Positions 1 through 10,000 of a stretch of DNA of 64,000 nt are shown here, piece by piece; the first letter of the stretch is position 1, and every line of letters begins with the position of its first letter. The notes beneath the pieces are model-generated. The model saw only the letters and a list, made by a program, of their open reading frames with translations. It did no database searches and was not told where the DNA came from. The stretch lies in assembly GCF_050268245.1 (NCBI RefSeq), contig NZ_JBNNGK010000003.1:324534-388533 (forward strand), written 5' to 3'. Source of the stretch: JBNNGK01 sp050268245 (GTDB lineage: Bacteria; Pseudomonadota; Gammaproteobacteria; Enterobacterales; Enterobacteriaceae). The position numbers and the translations under genes were made by a program.

Positions 1-1
1 C

Positions 2-3000
2 TATGCCCGCGGGGAAGGGGTTGGCGTCGTCATGCTGAAAAGGCTGTCCGCCGCGCAGGCGGATAAAGATCGTATTCTCGGGGTCATTATCGGCTCGGCT
101 GAGAACCACGGCGGCGCCGCCACCTCACTGATGGCTCCCAACCCGAATGCCCAGGCTCAGCTGATTCGCGATGCGCACAGAAAATCCGGGGTTGACCCGC
201 GCAGTATTACTTATATCGAGTGCCATGGGACCGGTACGCCACTGGGCGATCCTATTGAGGTCAACGGCCTGAAAACGGCCTTTAAAAATCTCTATCAGGA
301 ACACGGGCTGCATTCCACAGCGGCGAAACACTGCGCATTAGGTTCGGTGAAATCCAATATCGGCCATACGGAAACCGCCGCCGGCGTTGCCGGCGTCATC
401 AAGGTGTTGTTGGCGATGCAGGATGAATATTTGCCCAAATCGCTGCATTGCCAGAATCTGAATCCTTTGCTGGAGCTGGAAGAGAGCCCGTTCTATGTCC
501 TTCAGGAGGGCCAAACATGGCAACGGCCGACGATCGGTGACGCGCAGCAACCATTGCGGGCCGGCGTGAGCTCCTTCGGCGCCGGCGGCGCGAACGCGCA
601 TCTGGTGATTGAGGAATACCGTCAGGAACCTGACGAGCCGTTGTCCTTGGTCCTGGAGCCGGAAATCATCGTGCTGTCAGCTAAGAACAGCGAAAGGCTG
701 CAGGTCTATGCGCAGCATTTGACGCAGTATGTCGCTCAAAATTCGGCTTATGTCGCGACACACTTCAAGCAGTTCGCCTACACATTACAAACGGCGCGGG
801 ATGCGATGCCGGTGCGGGCCGCATTCGTGGCCGAAGATGCGGCTTCGCTTTTGCGCCAACTGACCCTTCTGGCGCAAAAAACACCGGCCGCCGCCAGTGA
901 CGAGGCCATTTTTGTCAACAACGAAGGCGCGGAACGCGCTTCCCATGCCGATGCGCAGGATATCGCGCGTTGGTGGCAGAATCGGCAGCTTAATGAAGTC
1001 GCCCGGGCCTGGGTGGCGACCGGCGCGGTTGACTGGCGGCAGCTATACGCGGGCCGGCATTATCCGCGCCTGGCGCTGCCAACCTATCCCTTCGATCGCC
1101 GCCGTTACTGGATAAAGGACACGCAGCCGCAGCCGACGGTAAATGTCGCGGCCATCCAGCCGGCAAAAGAACCGATGAAAAGGGCCAGCCATTCAGAAAA
1201 GATCCGACTGCAGCCGCTGAAATCGAAGAAGGACGCTAATCCGCCGGTTGCAGTTGGCGGCGACGCGGCTTCGGCGCAGGCGTGGCGGCGCGACGAGCGG
1301 GGTGAACTGCACCAGGACCATGAATACAACGGGGCTGCCACGGTGAACGGTAACGGCTCCCCGCGCAGCGGAGAGAGGCCGCTGGAAAGCGTCACCGAAG
1401 CATTACGAACCAGTTTGGCTCGGGCGCTCTGTTGCGCCGAGGCGGATATTCACCTGGATCGCTCCTTCGCTGAAATGGGCCTGGACTCCATTGTCGGCGC
1501 TGAATGGGTGCATGACATCAACCGACAACTTGGTAGCGCCTTATCCGCTACCCGGTTATACGATTATTCCAGCGTTCGGCAACTGGCGCAGTTTATCGCG
1601 CTCAGTGGCGTGCCGGAACCGCGTCATGCCGGGGATAAGCCTCGGCATGACGGCCGGCAGACTATCGCCCCAAGCGCAGTTGCGGCATCGGCGCGCTCCG
1701 CAGAGCGGCAACGCGAGCCGGCTGCGGCGATCGCGCCATTGCTGAAAGCCAGCCTGGCTGATGCACTTTACATTACGGTGGAAGACATTCAGAACGATCG
1801 CGCCTTCTCGGCGTTAGGTCTGGACTCGATCATCGGCGCCGAATGGATCAATGAGATAAACAAGACGCTGGGCACCGATCTTTCCGCCACGCGTTTGTAC
1901 GACTACCCCAACATTCAGGCTCTGGCGGAATATATTGCGTCACAATCCGATGGAGCAACGCCGCGCCCAAAACCGAACGCGGCCGTTTCAGCGCCTGAGG
2001 ACGCATGTCCCGAGGTTCTGAAACCGGCCGCTCCCGTCGCGTCCGCACGCTCGGAAGAGACCGCCATCCCGCATCGCCGGCAAGAGAAAATTGCCATCAT
2101 CGGCATGGCTAGCCGCTATCCCGATGCGGACAATTTGGCGCAATACTGGGATAACCTGGCGAACGGGCGCAATGCTGTGCGTGAGGTCCCCAAAGCGCGT
2201 TGGGACGTCGATCAATACTTCGATGCCGATCGTCGCGCGGAGGGAAAGGTGTATTGCAAATGGTTAGGGGCATTAACGGATATCGACTGTTTTGACCCGC
2301 TCTTTTTCTCGATTTCTCCCGCCGAAGCGGAAGGCATGGATCCCCAGCACCGACTTTTCCTGCAGGAAGGATACAAGGCATTTGAAGATGCCGGCTATAG
2401 CCCCGAAGAATTGAGTCACCAGAACTGCGGCGTTTATATGGGGATAATGAGCTATGAATATGCTCACCTAATGCTGAACTCCCCGCGGCCGCTGTCCGGC
2501 ACCGGCAACAGCTTCGCCATCGGCGCGGCGCGAATTCCGTATTTCCTTAACCTGAAAGGGCCGGCCATCCCTGTCGATACCGCGTGTTCGTCTTCGCTGG
2601 TCGCGACCCATTTGGCCGTCACGGCATTACAAAACGAGGAAATAGACCTGGCGCTGGTCGGCGGCGTCAGCCTCTATCTGATGCCGGAAACTTACATGGG
2701 CATGTGTTCTGCGGGCATGTTGTCCCCTGAGGGCCAGTGCAAAGCGTTCGATGATGCGGCTGATGGATTTGTGCCCGGCGAAGGCGCCGGATGCCTGGTG
2801 TTGAAACGACTGTCCCAGGCTGAGGCGGACGGCGACCATATTTATGGCGTCATCATTGGCTCGGGCATCAACCAAGACGGCAAAACCAACGGCATTACGG
2901 CGCCCAGCGTCAACAGCCAGATCGAGCTGGAGAGGGAAGTCTACCGCAAGTCTCAAATTAACCCGGATTCGATCAGCTATGTGGAGACGCACGGTACAGG

Positions 3001-5908
3001 GACGAAACTCGGCGATCCTATTGAGCTTGAAGCGCTGACCTCCGTCTTCAGAGAGCATACATCGCGCAAGCGTTTCTGTGGCCTTGGTTCTGTGAAAAGC
3101 AATATCGGCCACGCCTCAGCGGCATCCGGCATGGCAAGCGTGCACAAAACGCTGCTGTCAATGAAACACCGGCAACTCGCGCCATCGCTGCATTTTATCA
3201 AACCGAACCAACACGTTAACTTCGAAGATTCGCCTTTCTACGTCAATACTCAATTCCAGCCCTGGAGACATGATGAAAACCAGCCGCGAAGAGCGGCGGT
3301 GAGTGCTTTCGGCTACAGCGGCACTAATGCGCATATGGTGATTGAAGAGTATCTGTCGCCGTCGGTGGCTGAGGCGGCGGAGGAAAAACCAAACGTGATC
3401 GCGTTATCGGCGATGCGGGCCGACCGTTTGCCGCTGATGGCGAAAAATCTGCTGGCCTGGATCCAAGGTGAGCAAACGGCTGGCCATTCCGTTGATTTAA
3501 ACCGGCTGGCTTATACCTTGCTGAGAGGACGCCAGGCCATGACGGAACGGCTTGCGTTTGTCGCCACCTCGGTCGGCGATCTGCAAGAGAAACTGGGCCG
3601 GTTTATCGCCGGGGATATCGCGGCACCCCCGTTCTTCAGAGAAACGGTGAACGGCAACCCACCGGTACTTGAGCGCCATCAATGCGTCAACCCGGCGGAT
3701 CTGCACGTGCTGGCGGCGGCCTGGGCCGCAGGGGCGCCGCTGCCCTGGGATTTACTCTATCCGCACCCTGCTGAAGGCGCTGAGCGCCGTTTCCCCCAAA
3801 GAATCAGCTTGCCGACGTATCCGTTTTACCGGCAGCCGTGCTGGTTCGAAGAGGTAGATACCGGGGTCTCGCCGGTACTTTCGTCAGACGCCACCGGGAC
3901 AGGGCTGGCTGAAGAAGAAACGCCATGGCTACGGGCGACAGAGGCTTGGGTTGACCTGAATGCCCATGAAGACACGCCATGGGTTGACTGCATCGAGGCG
4001 AACCGCGACAGGCAAATTCTGGTGCTTGATCAGACTGCGGCAGACTATCGGAGCGTTGAGCAGGTTTGTCAGCATATTCAGCAGATCACCGATAACACTC
4101 AGCCACTCTGGGATGTACGACATATCGCCTTGCCGAAGGAAGCCTTAACGGCGGAGGCCGAGAGAGCCACGCTGCAAGAGGCGTTCTCGGCAGCGATCCC
4201 CCATCCCGATAAACCGTTGGCTATTTTTTTGTTCCTGCCCGATAGCCCGGACGCCGAAGCAGAGTATGGGCTGCGGCTTGCCTATCTTTGCGTGCAGGCC
4301 GTCCAGGCGGTTGCTCGGCTCAACCCGGTGCAATTCTATTGCTGTCACCGGGCGGACTATGATCGCGGCCTGACAACTGCGGCCGTGCAATATGAAGCGC
4401 TCTGCGGATTGCTGCGATCTGCGATCCTGGAAACTGTGGGGCATAGCTACCGGAACGTTATCTTTTCTCCGCAGACAGCCCACCGGGAGACGGCGCTTCA
4501 GTTGATGCAAACTTGGCTGTGCGATGGCATGACGGCGCCTGAAGCGGGCAGACAGACGCAGGCGATCAGCGCATCGACAGTGCGTTTCTCTGGCGGCCGG
4601 CAGTACGCGTTGCGTGTCAGTGAATCCGAGCGGCCTGAAACGGCGGAAGCGCGTTTTCGCACGGGCGCGACCTATTTAATGGTCGGTGCTCTGGGCGAAA
4701 CGGGGGAGCAGCTTTGCCGGGTTTTAGGGCAGAACTATCAGGCAGAGTTGGTGATTTTCTCTCGCCGCCCAGAAAGCCAGGTAGCGCCGGTTCTGATGCG
4801 CATCCGAGCCTCTGGCGCCCGGGTTATTTATCATGCTGTCGATATTCTGGACATGGGCCAGATTAGCCAGGCGATGCAGCAGCTGAAATCTGAAGGCATC
4901 ACCCTCCACGGGGTTGTGCAGTTGGCCCGACAGGTGAGCGACGGTTCTATTGTGAATAAGCCTTGGGATGCGTTTCGACAAACGCTGGCGGCGAAGGTCT
5001 CAGGTACCCTGAACATCGACGCGGCAACGGCCAATGAACCGTTGGCGTTTTTCATGATGTTTTCTTCCGTTGCCGCGTTCGGCATTCAAGGATCTCCGGA
5101 TTACGCCTATTCCGCCGCGTTCCAGAACGCGTTTGCCCGATACCGGCAAAAACGGGTCGCCCAGAAACAACGGCATGGGCTCACGGCATCCATTTGCTGG
5201 GGGCAATGGGAAACTGACGGCGCCGTTGATGCCGAGCGGCTACCTGCACGTTTGGCACATCTGGTGCGGCAGGGTATGGGCAGCATTAACGCCTCGGCGG
5301 CGGTACGGCAGATACAAGCCGGTCTTGCAGAGGGGGCCACAGCCTTGGTTGCCGTGACCGATCGCGACAAGGCGAGAGTGCTGTTGGGGTTTGACGAACA
5401 GCAGACGCTTACCGTAAACGTCGATCGGGCGCACGCGACGGCAGAAGCGGTGCGACAAAACATCGAACGCTATCGACTGGGGGTATTAACGCCAACGGCG
5501 TTTGCGGATTATCTCTCTACCTTGTCCTTGCAGGATCTGCCGGCCGAGTTGCAACAAGAGGTTGGGGCCGCGATTGCGACGGCGCTGAATGAGCCTGCCA
5601 CCAACACGGCGCCCATCGAAGCAGTCAAAGATGTCGGCGGGGCGACGCAGAGAGAAGGTGACGGCGAACTGCGTAACGTGCTGGCCTTCGGGATCGAGAA
5701 AGTCATGAAGCTGGGCGACGATCTTGACTGGGATAAACCCCTGCAGGACTACGGGATGGACTCGATTATCGCCATGCAGCTGAGCACCACATTGGAAAAA
5801 CAGATGAAATTTCCCGTGCAGCCGAATTGGCTGATCGATCATCCGACCCCCAACTTATTGATGAAAAAGTTGCGTGAACAGGTTGGCGCAAGAGGGAACC
5901 GGTTATGA
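2..5908 (+). CDS. oocL: Trans-AT PKS, 5' truncated by window edge (KS-ACP-ACP-KS-KR-ACP)
   Basis: The reading frame is open from position 2, so this is the C-terminal part of a larger protein. Residues below count from the ATG at 32. Domains in order: C-terminal half of a KS (HGTGT His near residue 65; its Cys lies before the window); tandem ACPs with Ser486 and Ser599; a complete KS at about 686-1105 with Cys852 and HGTGT near 987; a flanking linker ending in a PTYPF motif near 1260; a KR-like domain at about 1345-1760; and an ACP with Ser1911. No AT domain is present, as in trans-AT systems. Both tandem ACPs have Trp six residues after the Ser, the known flag for HMG-synthase beta-branching. 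The KR is atypical: its Rossmann loop reads GALGETG and the usual Asn after the catalytic Tyr is Ala, so activity is uncertain. The stop overlaps oocM by 4 nt (ATGA). The gene name rests on gene order recalled from the oocydin cluster. Confidence 0.85.
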   Translation, partial: YARGEGVGVVMLKRLSAAQADKDRILGVIIGSAENHGGAATSLMAPNPNAQAQLIRDAHRKSGVDPRSITYIECHGTGTPLGDPIEVNGLKTAFKNLYQEHGLHSTAAKHCALGSVKSNIGHTETAAGVAGVIKVLLAMQDEYLPKSLHCQNLNPLLELEESPFYVLQEGQTWQRPTIGDAQQPLRAGVSSFGAGGANAHLVIEEYRQEPDEPLSLVLEPEIIVLSAKNSERLQVYAQHLTQYVAQNSAYVATHFKQFAYTLQTARDAMPVRAAFVAEDAASLLRQLTLLAQKTPAAASDEAIFVNNEGAERASHADAQDIARWWQNRQLNEVARAWVATGAVDWRQLYAGRHYPRLALPTYPFDRRRYWIKDTQPQPTVNVAAIQPAKEPMKRASHSEKIRLQPLKSKKDANPPVAVGGDAASAQAWRRDERGELHQDHEYNGAATVNGNGSPRSGERPLESVTEALRTSLARALCCAEADIHLDRSFAEMGLDSIVGAEWVHDINRQLGSALSATRLYDYSSVRQLAQFIALSGVPEPRHAGDKPRHDGRQTIAPSAVAASARSAERQREPAAAIAPLLKASLADALYITVEDIQNDRAFSALGLDSIIGAEWINEINKTLGTDLSATRLYDYPNIQALAEYIASQSDGATPRPKPNAAVSAPEDACPEVLKPAAPVASARSEETAIPHRRQEKIAIIGMASRYPDADNLAQYWDNLANGRNAVREVPKARWDVDQYFDADRRAEGKVYCKWLGALTDIDCFDPLFFSISPAEAEGMDPQHRLFLQEGYKAFEDAGYSPEELSHQNCGVYMGIMSYEYAHLMLNSPRPLSGTGNSFAIGAARIPYFLNLKGPAIPVDTACSSSLVATHLAVTALQNEEIDLALVGGVSLYLMPETYMGMCSAGMLSPEGQCKAFDDAADGFVPGEGAGCLVLKRLSQAEADGDHIYGVIIGSGINQDGKTNGITAPSVNSQIELEREVYRKSQINPDSISYVETHGTGTKLGDPIELEALTSVFREHTSRKRFCGLGSVKSNIGHASAASGMASVHKTLLSMKHRQLAPSLHFIKPNQHVNFEDSPFYVNTQFQPWRHDENQPRRAAVSAFGYSGTNAHMVIEEYLSPSVAEAAEEKPNVIALSAMRADRLPLMAKNLLAWIQGEQTAGHSVDLNRLAYTLLRGRQAMTERLAFVATSVGDLQEKLGRFIAGDIAAPPFFRETVNGNPPVLERHQCVNPADLHVLAAAWAAGAPLPWDLLYPHPAEGAERRFPQRISLPTYPFYRQPCWFEEVDTGVSPVLSSDATGTGLAEEETPWLRATEAWVDLNAHEDTPWVDCIEANRDRQILVLDQTAADYRSVEQVCQHIQQITDNTQPLWDVRHIALPKEALTAEAERATLQEAFSAAIPHPDKPLAIFLFLPDSPDAEAEYGLRLAYLCVQAVQAVARLNPVQFYCCHRADYDRGLTTAAVQYEALCGLLRSAILETVGHSYRNVIFSPQTAHRETALQLMQTWLCDGMTAPEAGRQTQAISASTVRFSGGRQYALRVSESERPETAEARFRTGATYLMVGALGETGEQLCRVLGQNYQAELVIFSRRPESQVAPVLMRIRASGARVIYHAVDILDMGQISQAMQQLKSEGITLHGVVQLARQVSDGSIVNKPWDAFRQTLAAKVSGTLNIDAATANEPLAFFMMFSSVAAFGIQGSPDYAYSAAFQNAFARYRQKRVAQKQRHGLTASICWGQWETDGAVDAERLPARLAHLVRQGMGSINASAAVRQIQAGLAEGATALVAVTDRDKARVLLGFDEQQTLTVNVDRAHATAEAVRQNIERYRLGVLTPTAFADYLSTLSLQDLPAELQQEVGAAIATALNEPATNTAPIEAVKDVGGATQREGDGELRNVLAFGIEKVMKLGDDLDWDKPLQDYGMDSIIAMQLSTTLEKQMKFPVQPNWLIDHPTPNLLMKKLREQVGARGNRL
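1400..1960 (+). other. Tandem ACPs with beta-branching Trp flag (in OocL)
   Basis: Two consecutive ACPs share the core GLDSI(V/I)GAEW. Phosphopantetheine serines are Ser486 and Ser599, with Trp at 492 and 605. Trp at Ser+6 is the published signature of ACPs recognised by HMG-synthase cassettes. No such cassette lies in this window, so it is expected upstream. Tandem ACPs usually raise flux through the branching step. Confidence 0.8.
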
Positions 5909-7038
5909 ATACGCTGAATCAAAAGCTGGAAAATTTTTTCTCCGGTTACCACACCTCAGAGACCGAAGCGCGGAACGGCAAGCCTGAGACAGACGTTTCT
6001 TTTAGCTATCTGTTTTTTTCTGATGTTCGCAAAGATGTCTCGGATCGGGATAAATATCGTTTTGCCCGCGAGCTTGTTGAGTTTGCCGATCAGGCCGGGT
6101 TTGAATCGGTTTGCTTCCCTGAGCGTCACTTCTATGAATTTGGTTCTATTTACGCCAATAACGCTATCGCTGCGGCTTATTTTGCGCCGCTGACTAAAAA
6201 CGTGCGCCTGCGTTCAGCCGCCGTGACCAATACGCTGCACCATCCGGTCGAGATCGTCGAAAACTGGGCGATGGTGGATATTCTCTCAGACGGTCGGGTT
6301 GAACTGGGTATTGGCAGCGGCTGGAACAAAGCGGACTTTATCCTGTCACCTGAGACTTATGACGATCGGGCTAAAATACGCGACCAGCGGATCCCGGTTA
6401 TTCAACAGCTCTGGCGCGGTGAAACCGTAGATTTTCCCGGCCCCGGCGGGGAGCGTTTCCCAACGGTCGTGTATCCGCGCCCGATTCAAAAAGAGGTCGC
6501 CATTTGGTACTTCAGCATCTCGGAACCGGGTTTTCGCTATGCGGGGCTGCAAGGGTATAACGTCTTCGGCATGCTGCATGGGATAGACCTGCACGAGTTC
6601 GGCAAGTATGTGAGCAGCTACCGAGCTGCCCGCGCCGAAGCGGGGTTGGATCCTCTGAGCGGCCGGGTGACGCTGATGATGCACACCTTCGTTCATCCGG
6701 ACATGGAATGGGTACAGCGGGTGGTCTGCGAACCGTTCAAGGCTTATATCCGTAGCAGCATTATTCCCCAGATGAAAGCCAGAGATAAGCATTTCGATAA
6801 CAGCCAAATTGATCACATTCTTGATTACGCCTATGCGCGTTTTTTCAAAACCGGCGGCATATTCGGCCCGCTTGACGAATGCCAGAAACAAATTGATTTG
6901 GCGGTGGCGTGCGGCGTCAATGAAATTGCCTTTCTTCAGGACTTCGGCATGGATTACGCCTCCGTCAAAAACGCCCTTGGTTATTTGCAGCAATTAGTTG
7001 AACTTAATCTCAAGCGGGAGAAGTCTTTTTATGAGTAA
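5905..7038 (+). CDS. oocM: FMN-dependent luciferase-like monooxygenase of the PKS (MupA-type)
   Basis: This 377-residue protein has the bacterial luciferase-like (LLM) TIM-barrel pattern: a PERHF segment near residue 72, a GIGSGWNK segment near 136, and a flavin-binding C-terminal half. Full length matches trans-AT PKS-associated LLM enzymes such as MupA. It sits between two PKS genes and overlaps both (4 nt with oocL, 8 nt with oocN), so the three are translationally coupled. The next protein starts with a non-elongating KS and an ACP, the usual platform for such an oxygenase. From memory, the oocydin PKS contains an oxygenation module that alpha-hydroxylates ACP-bound intermediates, and OocM is the natural candidate. 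Baeyer-Villiger oxygen insertion in that pathway is attributed to another enzyme, OocK. The enzyme class is clear from sequence; the exact reaction is inferred. Confidence 0.85.
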   Translation: MNTLNQKLENFFSGYHTSETEARNGKPETDVSFSYLFFSDVRKDVSDRDKYRFARELVEFADQAGFESVCFPERHFYEFGSIYANNAIAAAYFAPLTKNVRLRSAAVTNTLHHPVEIVENWAMVDILSDGRVELGIGSGWNKADFILSPETYDDRAKIRDQRIPVIQQLWRGETVDFPGPGGERFPTVVYPRPIQKEVAIWYFSISEPGFRYAGLQGYNVFGMLHGIDLHEFGKYVSSYRAARAEAGLDPLSGRVTLMMHTFVHPDMEWVQRVVCEPFKAYIRSSIIPQMKARDKHFDNSQIDHILDYAYARFFKTGGIFGPLDECQKQIDLAVACGVNEIAFLQDFGMDYASVKNALGYLQQLVELNLKREKSFYE

Positions 7039-10000
7039 GCAAGCAGCACAATTATCTTTCATTGCGCAGTGGATTAATAATCATAAAACTGCTTCTTCAG
7101 ATTCGGCATCAACGCTGTTGGCTGCAAACGGGAATATCGAGCCTTTGGCGATTACCGGCCTGGCGGGATATTTCCCGCAGTGTATGAGCATTGCTGAGTT
7201 ATGGCGGCATCTCGATGCCGACGATACGTTGATCACCACATTGCCGGCGCAACGCGAAGCATGGTATCGGCAAGGGGAGGCCGAGGGAGAAACGCCGTGG
7301 TCGGTGCTCGCAGGCGGATTTATTCCCGATATCGCCTCTTTTGATGCGGCAAAGTTCGGTATCTTACCGATCGAAGCCGAAGAGATGGACCCGCGGCAAC
7401 GTCTGTTGCTGATGTCAACCTATCACACGCTGGAAGACGCCGGCCTTGTTCCCGCCTCCCTGAGCAAAACGCAGACCGGCGTATTTATCGGCTGCGAATC
7501 CAATGAGTATGCCGCGCTGATGGCGCGCCACGGTTATCGGCCCGAGTTCGGCCTGACGCAGGCCGACAGCATGATAGCCAACCGGATTTCTTACCAGTTT
7601 GATTTGGCCGGGCCCAGTGAGTTAATCAATGCGACCTGCGCCGGGTTCGCCGTCGCGCTTCACCGCGCCACTTTGGCGCTCAGAGCCGGCATCATTGATC
7701 GGGCCATTGTCGGCGCAGCCAATATCATGCTGGTTCCGGACGTGACCAACCGATTGAATGACGCCAGCCAGCTCACTCACCGTGGGCAGGTACTCTCTTT
7801 CGGCGAAAATGGGGATGGATTCATTCGATCCGAAGGGGTCGGCACCTTGCTTTTGGAACGTCTGGCGGACGTTGAGAAGGCCGGGCGACGGGTCTATGCC
7901 GTCGTCAAGCATACCCGGGTTAACTTCAACGGGCAAGGCGGTGTATCGATGGCGTCGCCGAATACGGATGCGCATTGTGAACTGATCAAAGACTGCTACC
8001 GTGAAGCCGCTATTGACCCACGCAGCGTGTCTTACATTGAAGCCCAGGGCATGGGGCTACCGGTAGCGGACATTGCCGAATGGACGGCGTTCAACCGGGC
8101 GCTGAGCCAGCTTTGCGATGAACAGGGGCTGGCGTTCGAGCCGGGTTATTGCCGGGTCAGCAGCTTGAAACCCCTGCTGGGGCACATGCATTCCGCCTCG
8201 TCACTGGGCGCCTTGTTCAAAGTCATCCGTAGTCTGCAAACCGATAAAATTCATAAAATACCGGGTTTTGAACAGCCGAATGACTATTGCGATACGCAAG
8301 ACACCCCCTGTGTTTTTGCGAAAGAAACGCAGGCCTGGCCGGCAGGTGAACATCCCAGGATCGCAGCGATTCATAGCTACGGCTCCGGCGGCAATAATGC
8401 TCATATCCTGATTGAAGAATATCGCGGCGCTCACCCTGCGGGTGCCGAGTTTCCGGCGGCGTCGCCCCATTATGCCTTCGCCCGGGAATATTGCTGGTTC
8501 CAGCCCAGTGCGCGGCCAGCCCAAACCGAACGCATCCCTGACGCCCGGCGCCTGACCGAGGCTGAAGCCGACGTGCGCGCGACAATCGCGCGCCTGCTGG
8601 GCATGAAGGGCGCGGACGACGAAGCCTGTCGGCAGGCATTTACCGATCTCGGCCTTGACTCCGTCTCTGTTGCCGCCTTCGTCAGCCGACTGATGGCGGC
8701 GTACCCGGTTAAAGTGCGGCGTTCGGATTTGTTCAGTTACACCACGCCGGCGGCGTTAGCGCGTGTGGTTGCCGAACGCATGCAGAGCGGCGCGGCGGCG
8801 AAAGCACCGCGCCAAACCGCCGTTGCGCCGCGTTCGGCGCAGAGCGGCAATGGCGACATCGCCATTATCGGCATCGATATCAAGGTCGCCGGGGCAGAGA
8901 ATGCGGCAGAATTTTGGCAAATGCTGCGAGAGGGCCGCAGCAGTATTGGGCCGGTGCCGCAATGGCGGCGGCAGCGCGAAGACCTGCAAATGAAAACCTC
9001 CCGGGGCGGTTTCATGGCGCATATCGATCGCTTTGACCCGCTGTTTTTTAAGATTTCGCCGCGGGAAGCCCACCATATGGATCCCCATCATCGCTTGCTG
9101 TTGCAGTCCGCATGGCGAGCGATTGAAGATGCCGGTTATGACCCGCATGCATGGTGCGGGCAACAGCACGGCATTTTTGTCGGCATGGAAGAATCAGATT
9201 ACCCATTGACCGAACACTCTGCGATTACCTCTGTGCATACGGGAACGGCGCCGGCGCGTATCGGTTACTTCCTTGATACTAAAGGCCCTCTGTTGGCTAT
9301 CGGCACCGCCTGTTCCTCTTCGTTGGTTGCCCTGCATTATGCCTGCCAGAGTATTTTGAACGGAGAAAGTGAATTGGCGTTGGCCGGCGGGTGCAATCTG
9401 ATCTGCCAGCCGGAGCGTCTGTTGCACGGTTTGTCGCGGATGGGAGATATGCTCTCGCCAGACGGCGCCTGCTATGCGTTTGATCACCGCGCCAACGGCA
9501 TGGTGGTCGGCGAAGGGGGCGCGACGGTGGTGTTAAAACGCCATGAGGACGCATTGCGAGATGGCGATGATGTTTACGCCATTATCAAAGGCAGCGCAAT
9601 TAACTATGACGGCAAAACCAATGGCCTGACGGCGCCCAGCGGCGTTCGCCAGAGTGAGCTTTACGCACAGGTTTATCGGCAAAGCGGCGTTTCTCCCGAT
9701 CGGATAGACTATGTTGTCAGCCATGGCACCGGCACCCTGTTAGGGGATCCCGTTGAGTGCAATGCGCTGATCGATGCCTTCCAGCGCGAAGGGGTGCAGA
9801 AGAAGCAGTATTGCGCGTTAACCTCGCCGAAAACCAATATTGGCCATACGCAGGCCGCGTCCGGGATCGTGAACGTCATCACGGCGGCGTTGGCGTTGAA
9901 ACAGCGAGAAATCCCGCCGTCGCTGAACTATACCCAGCCCAATGCGGATATTGATTTTGCCGACAGCCCTTTCTATGTGAATACCGAACTCAAACGCTGG

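Noticed and set aside
6998..7030. Upstream in-frame start for oocN
   Set aside because: It lies well inside oocM and would add 11 residues without an RBS. ATG 7031, overlapping the oocM stop with a purine-rich RBS, is better supported.
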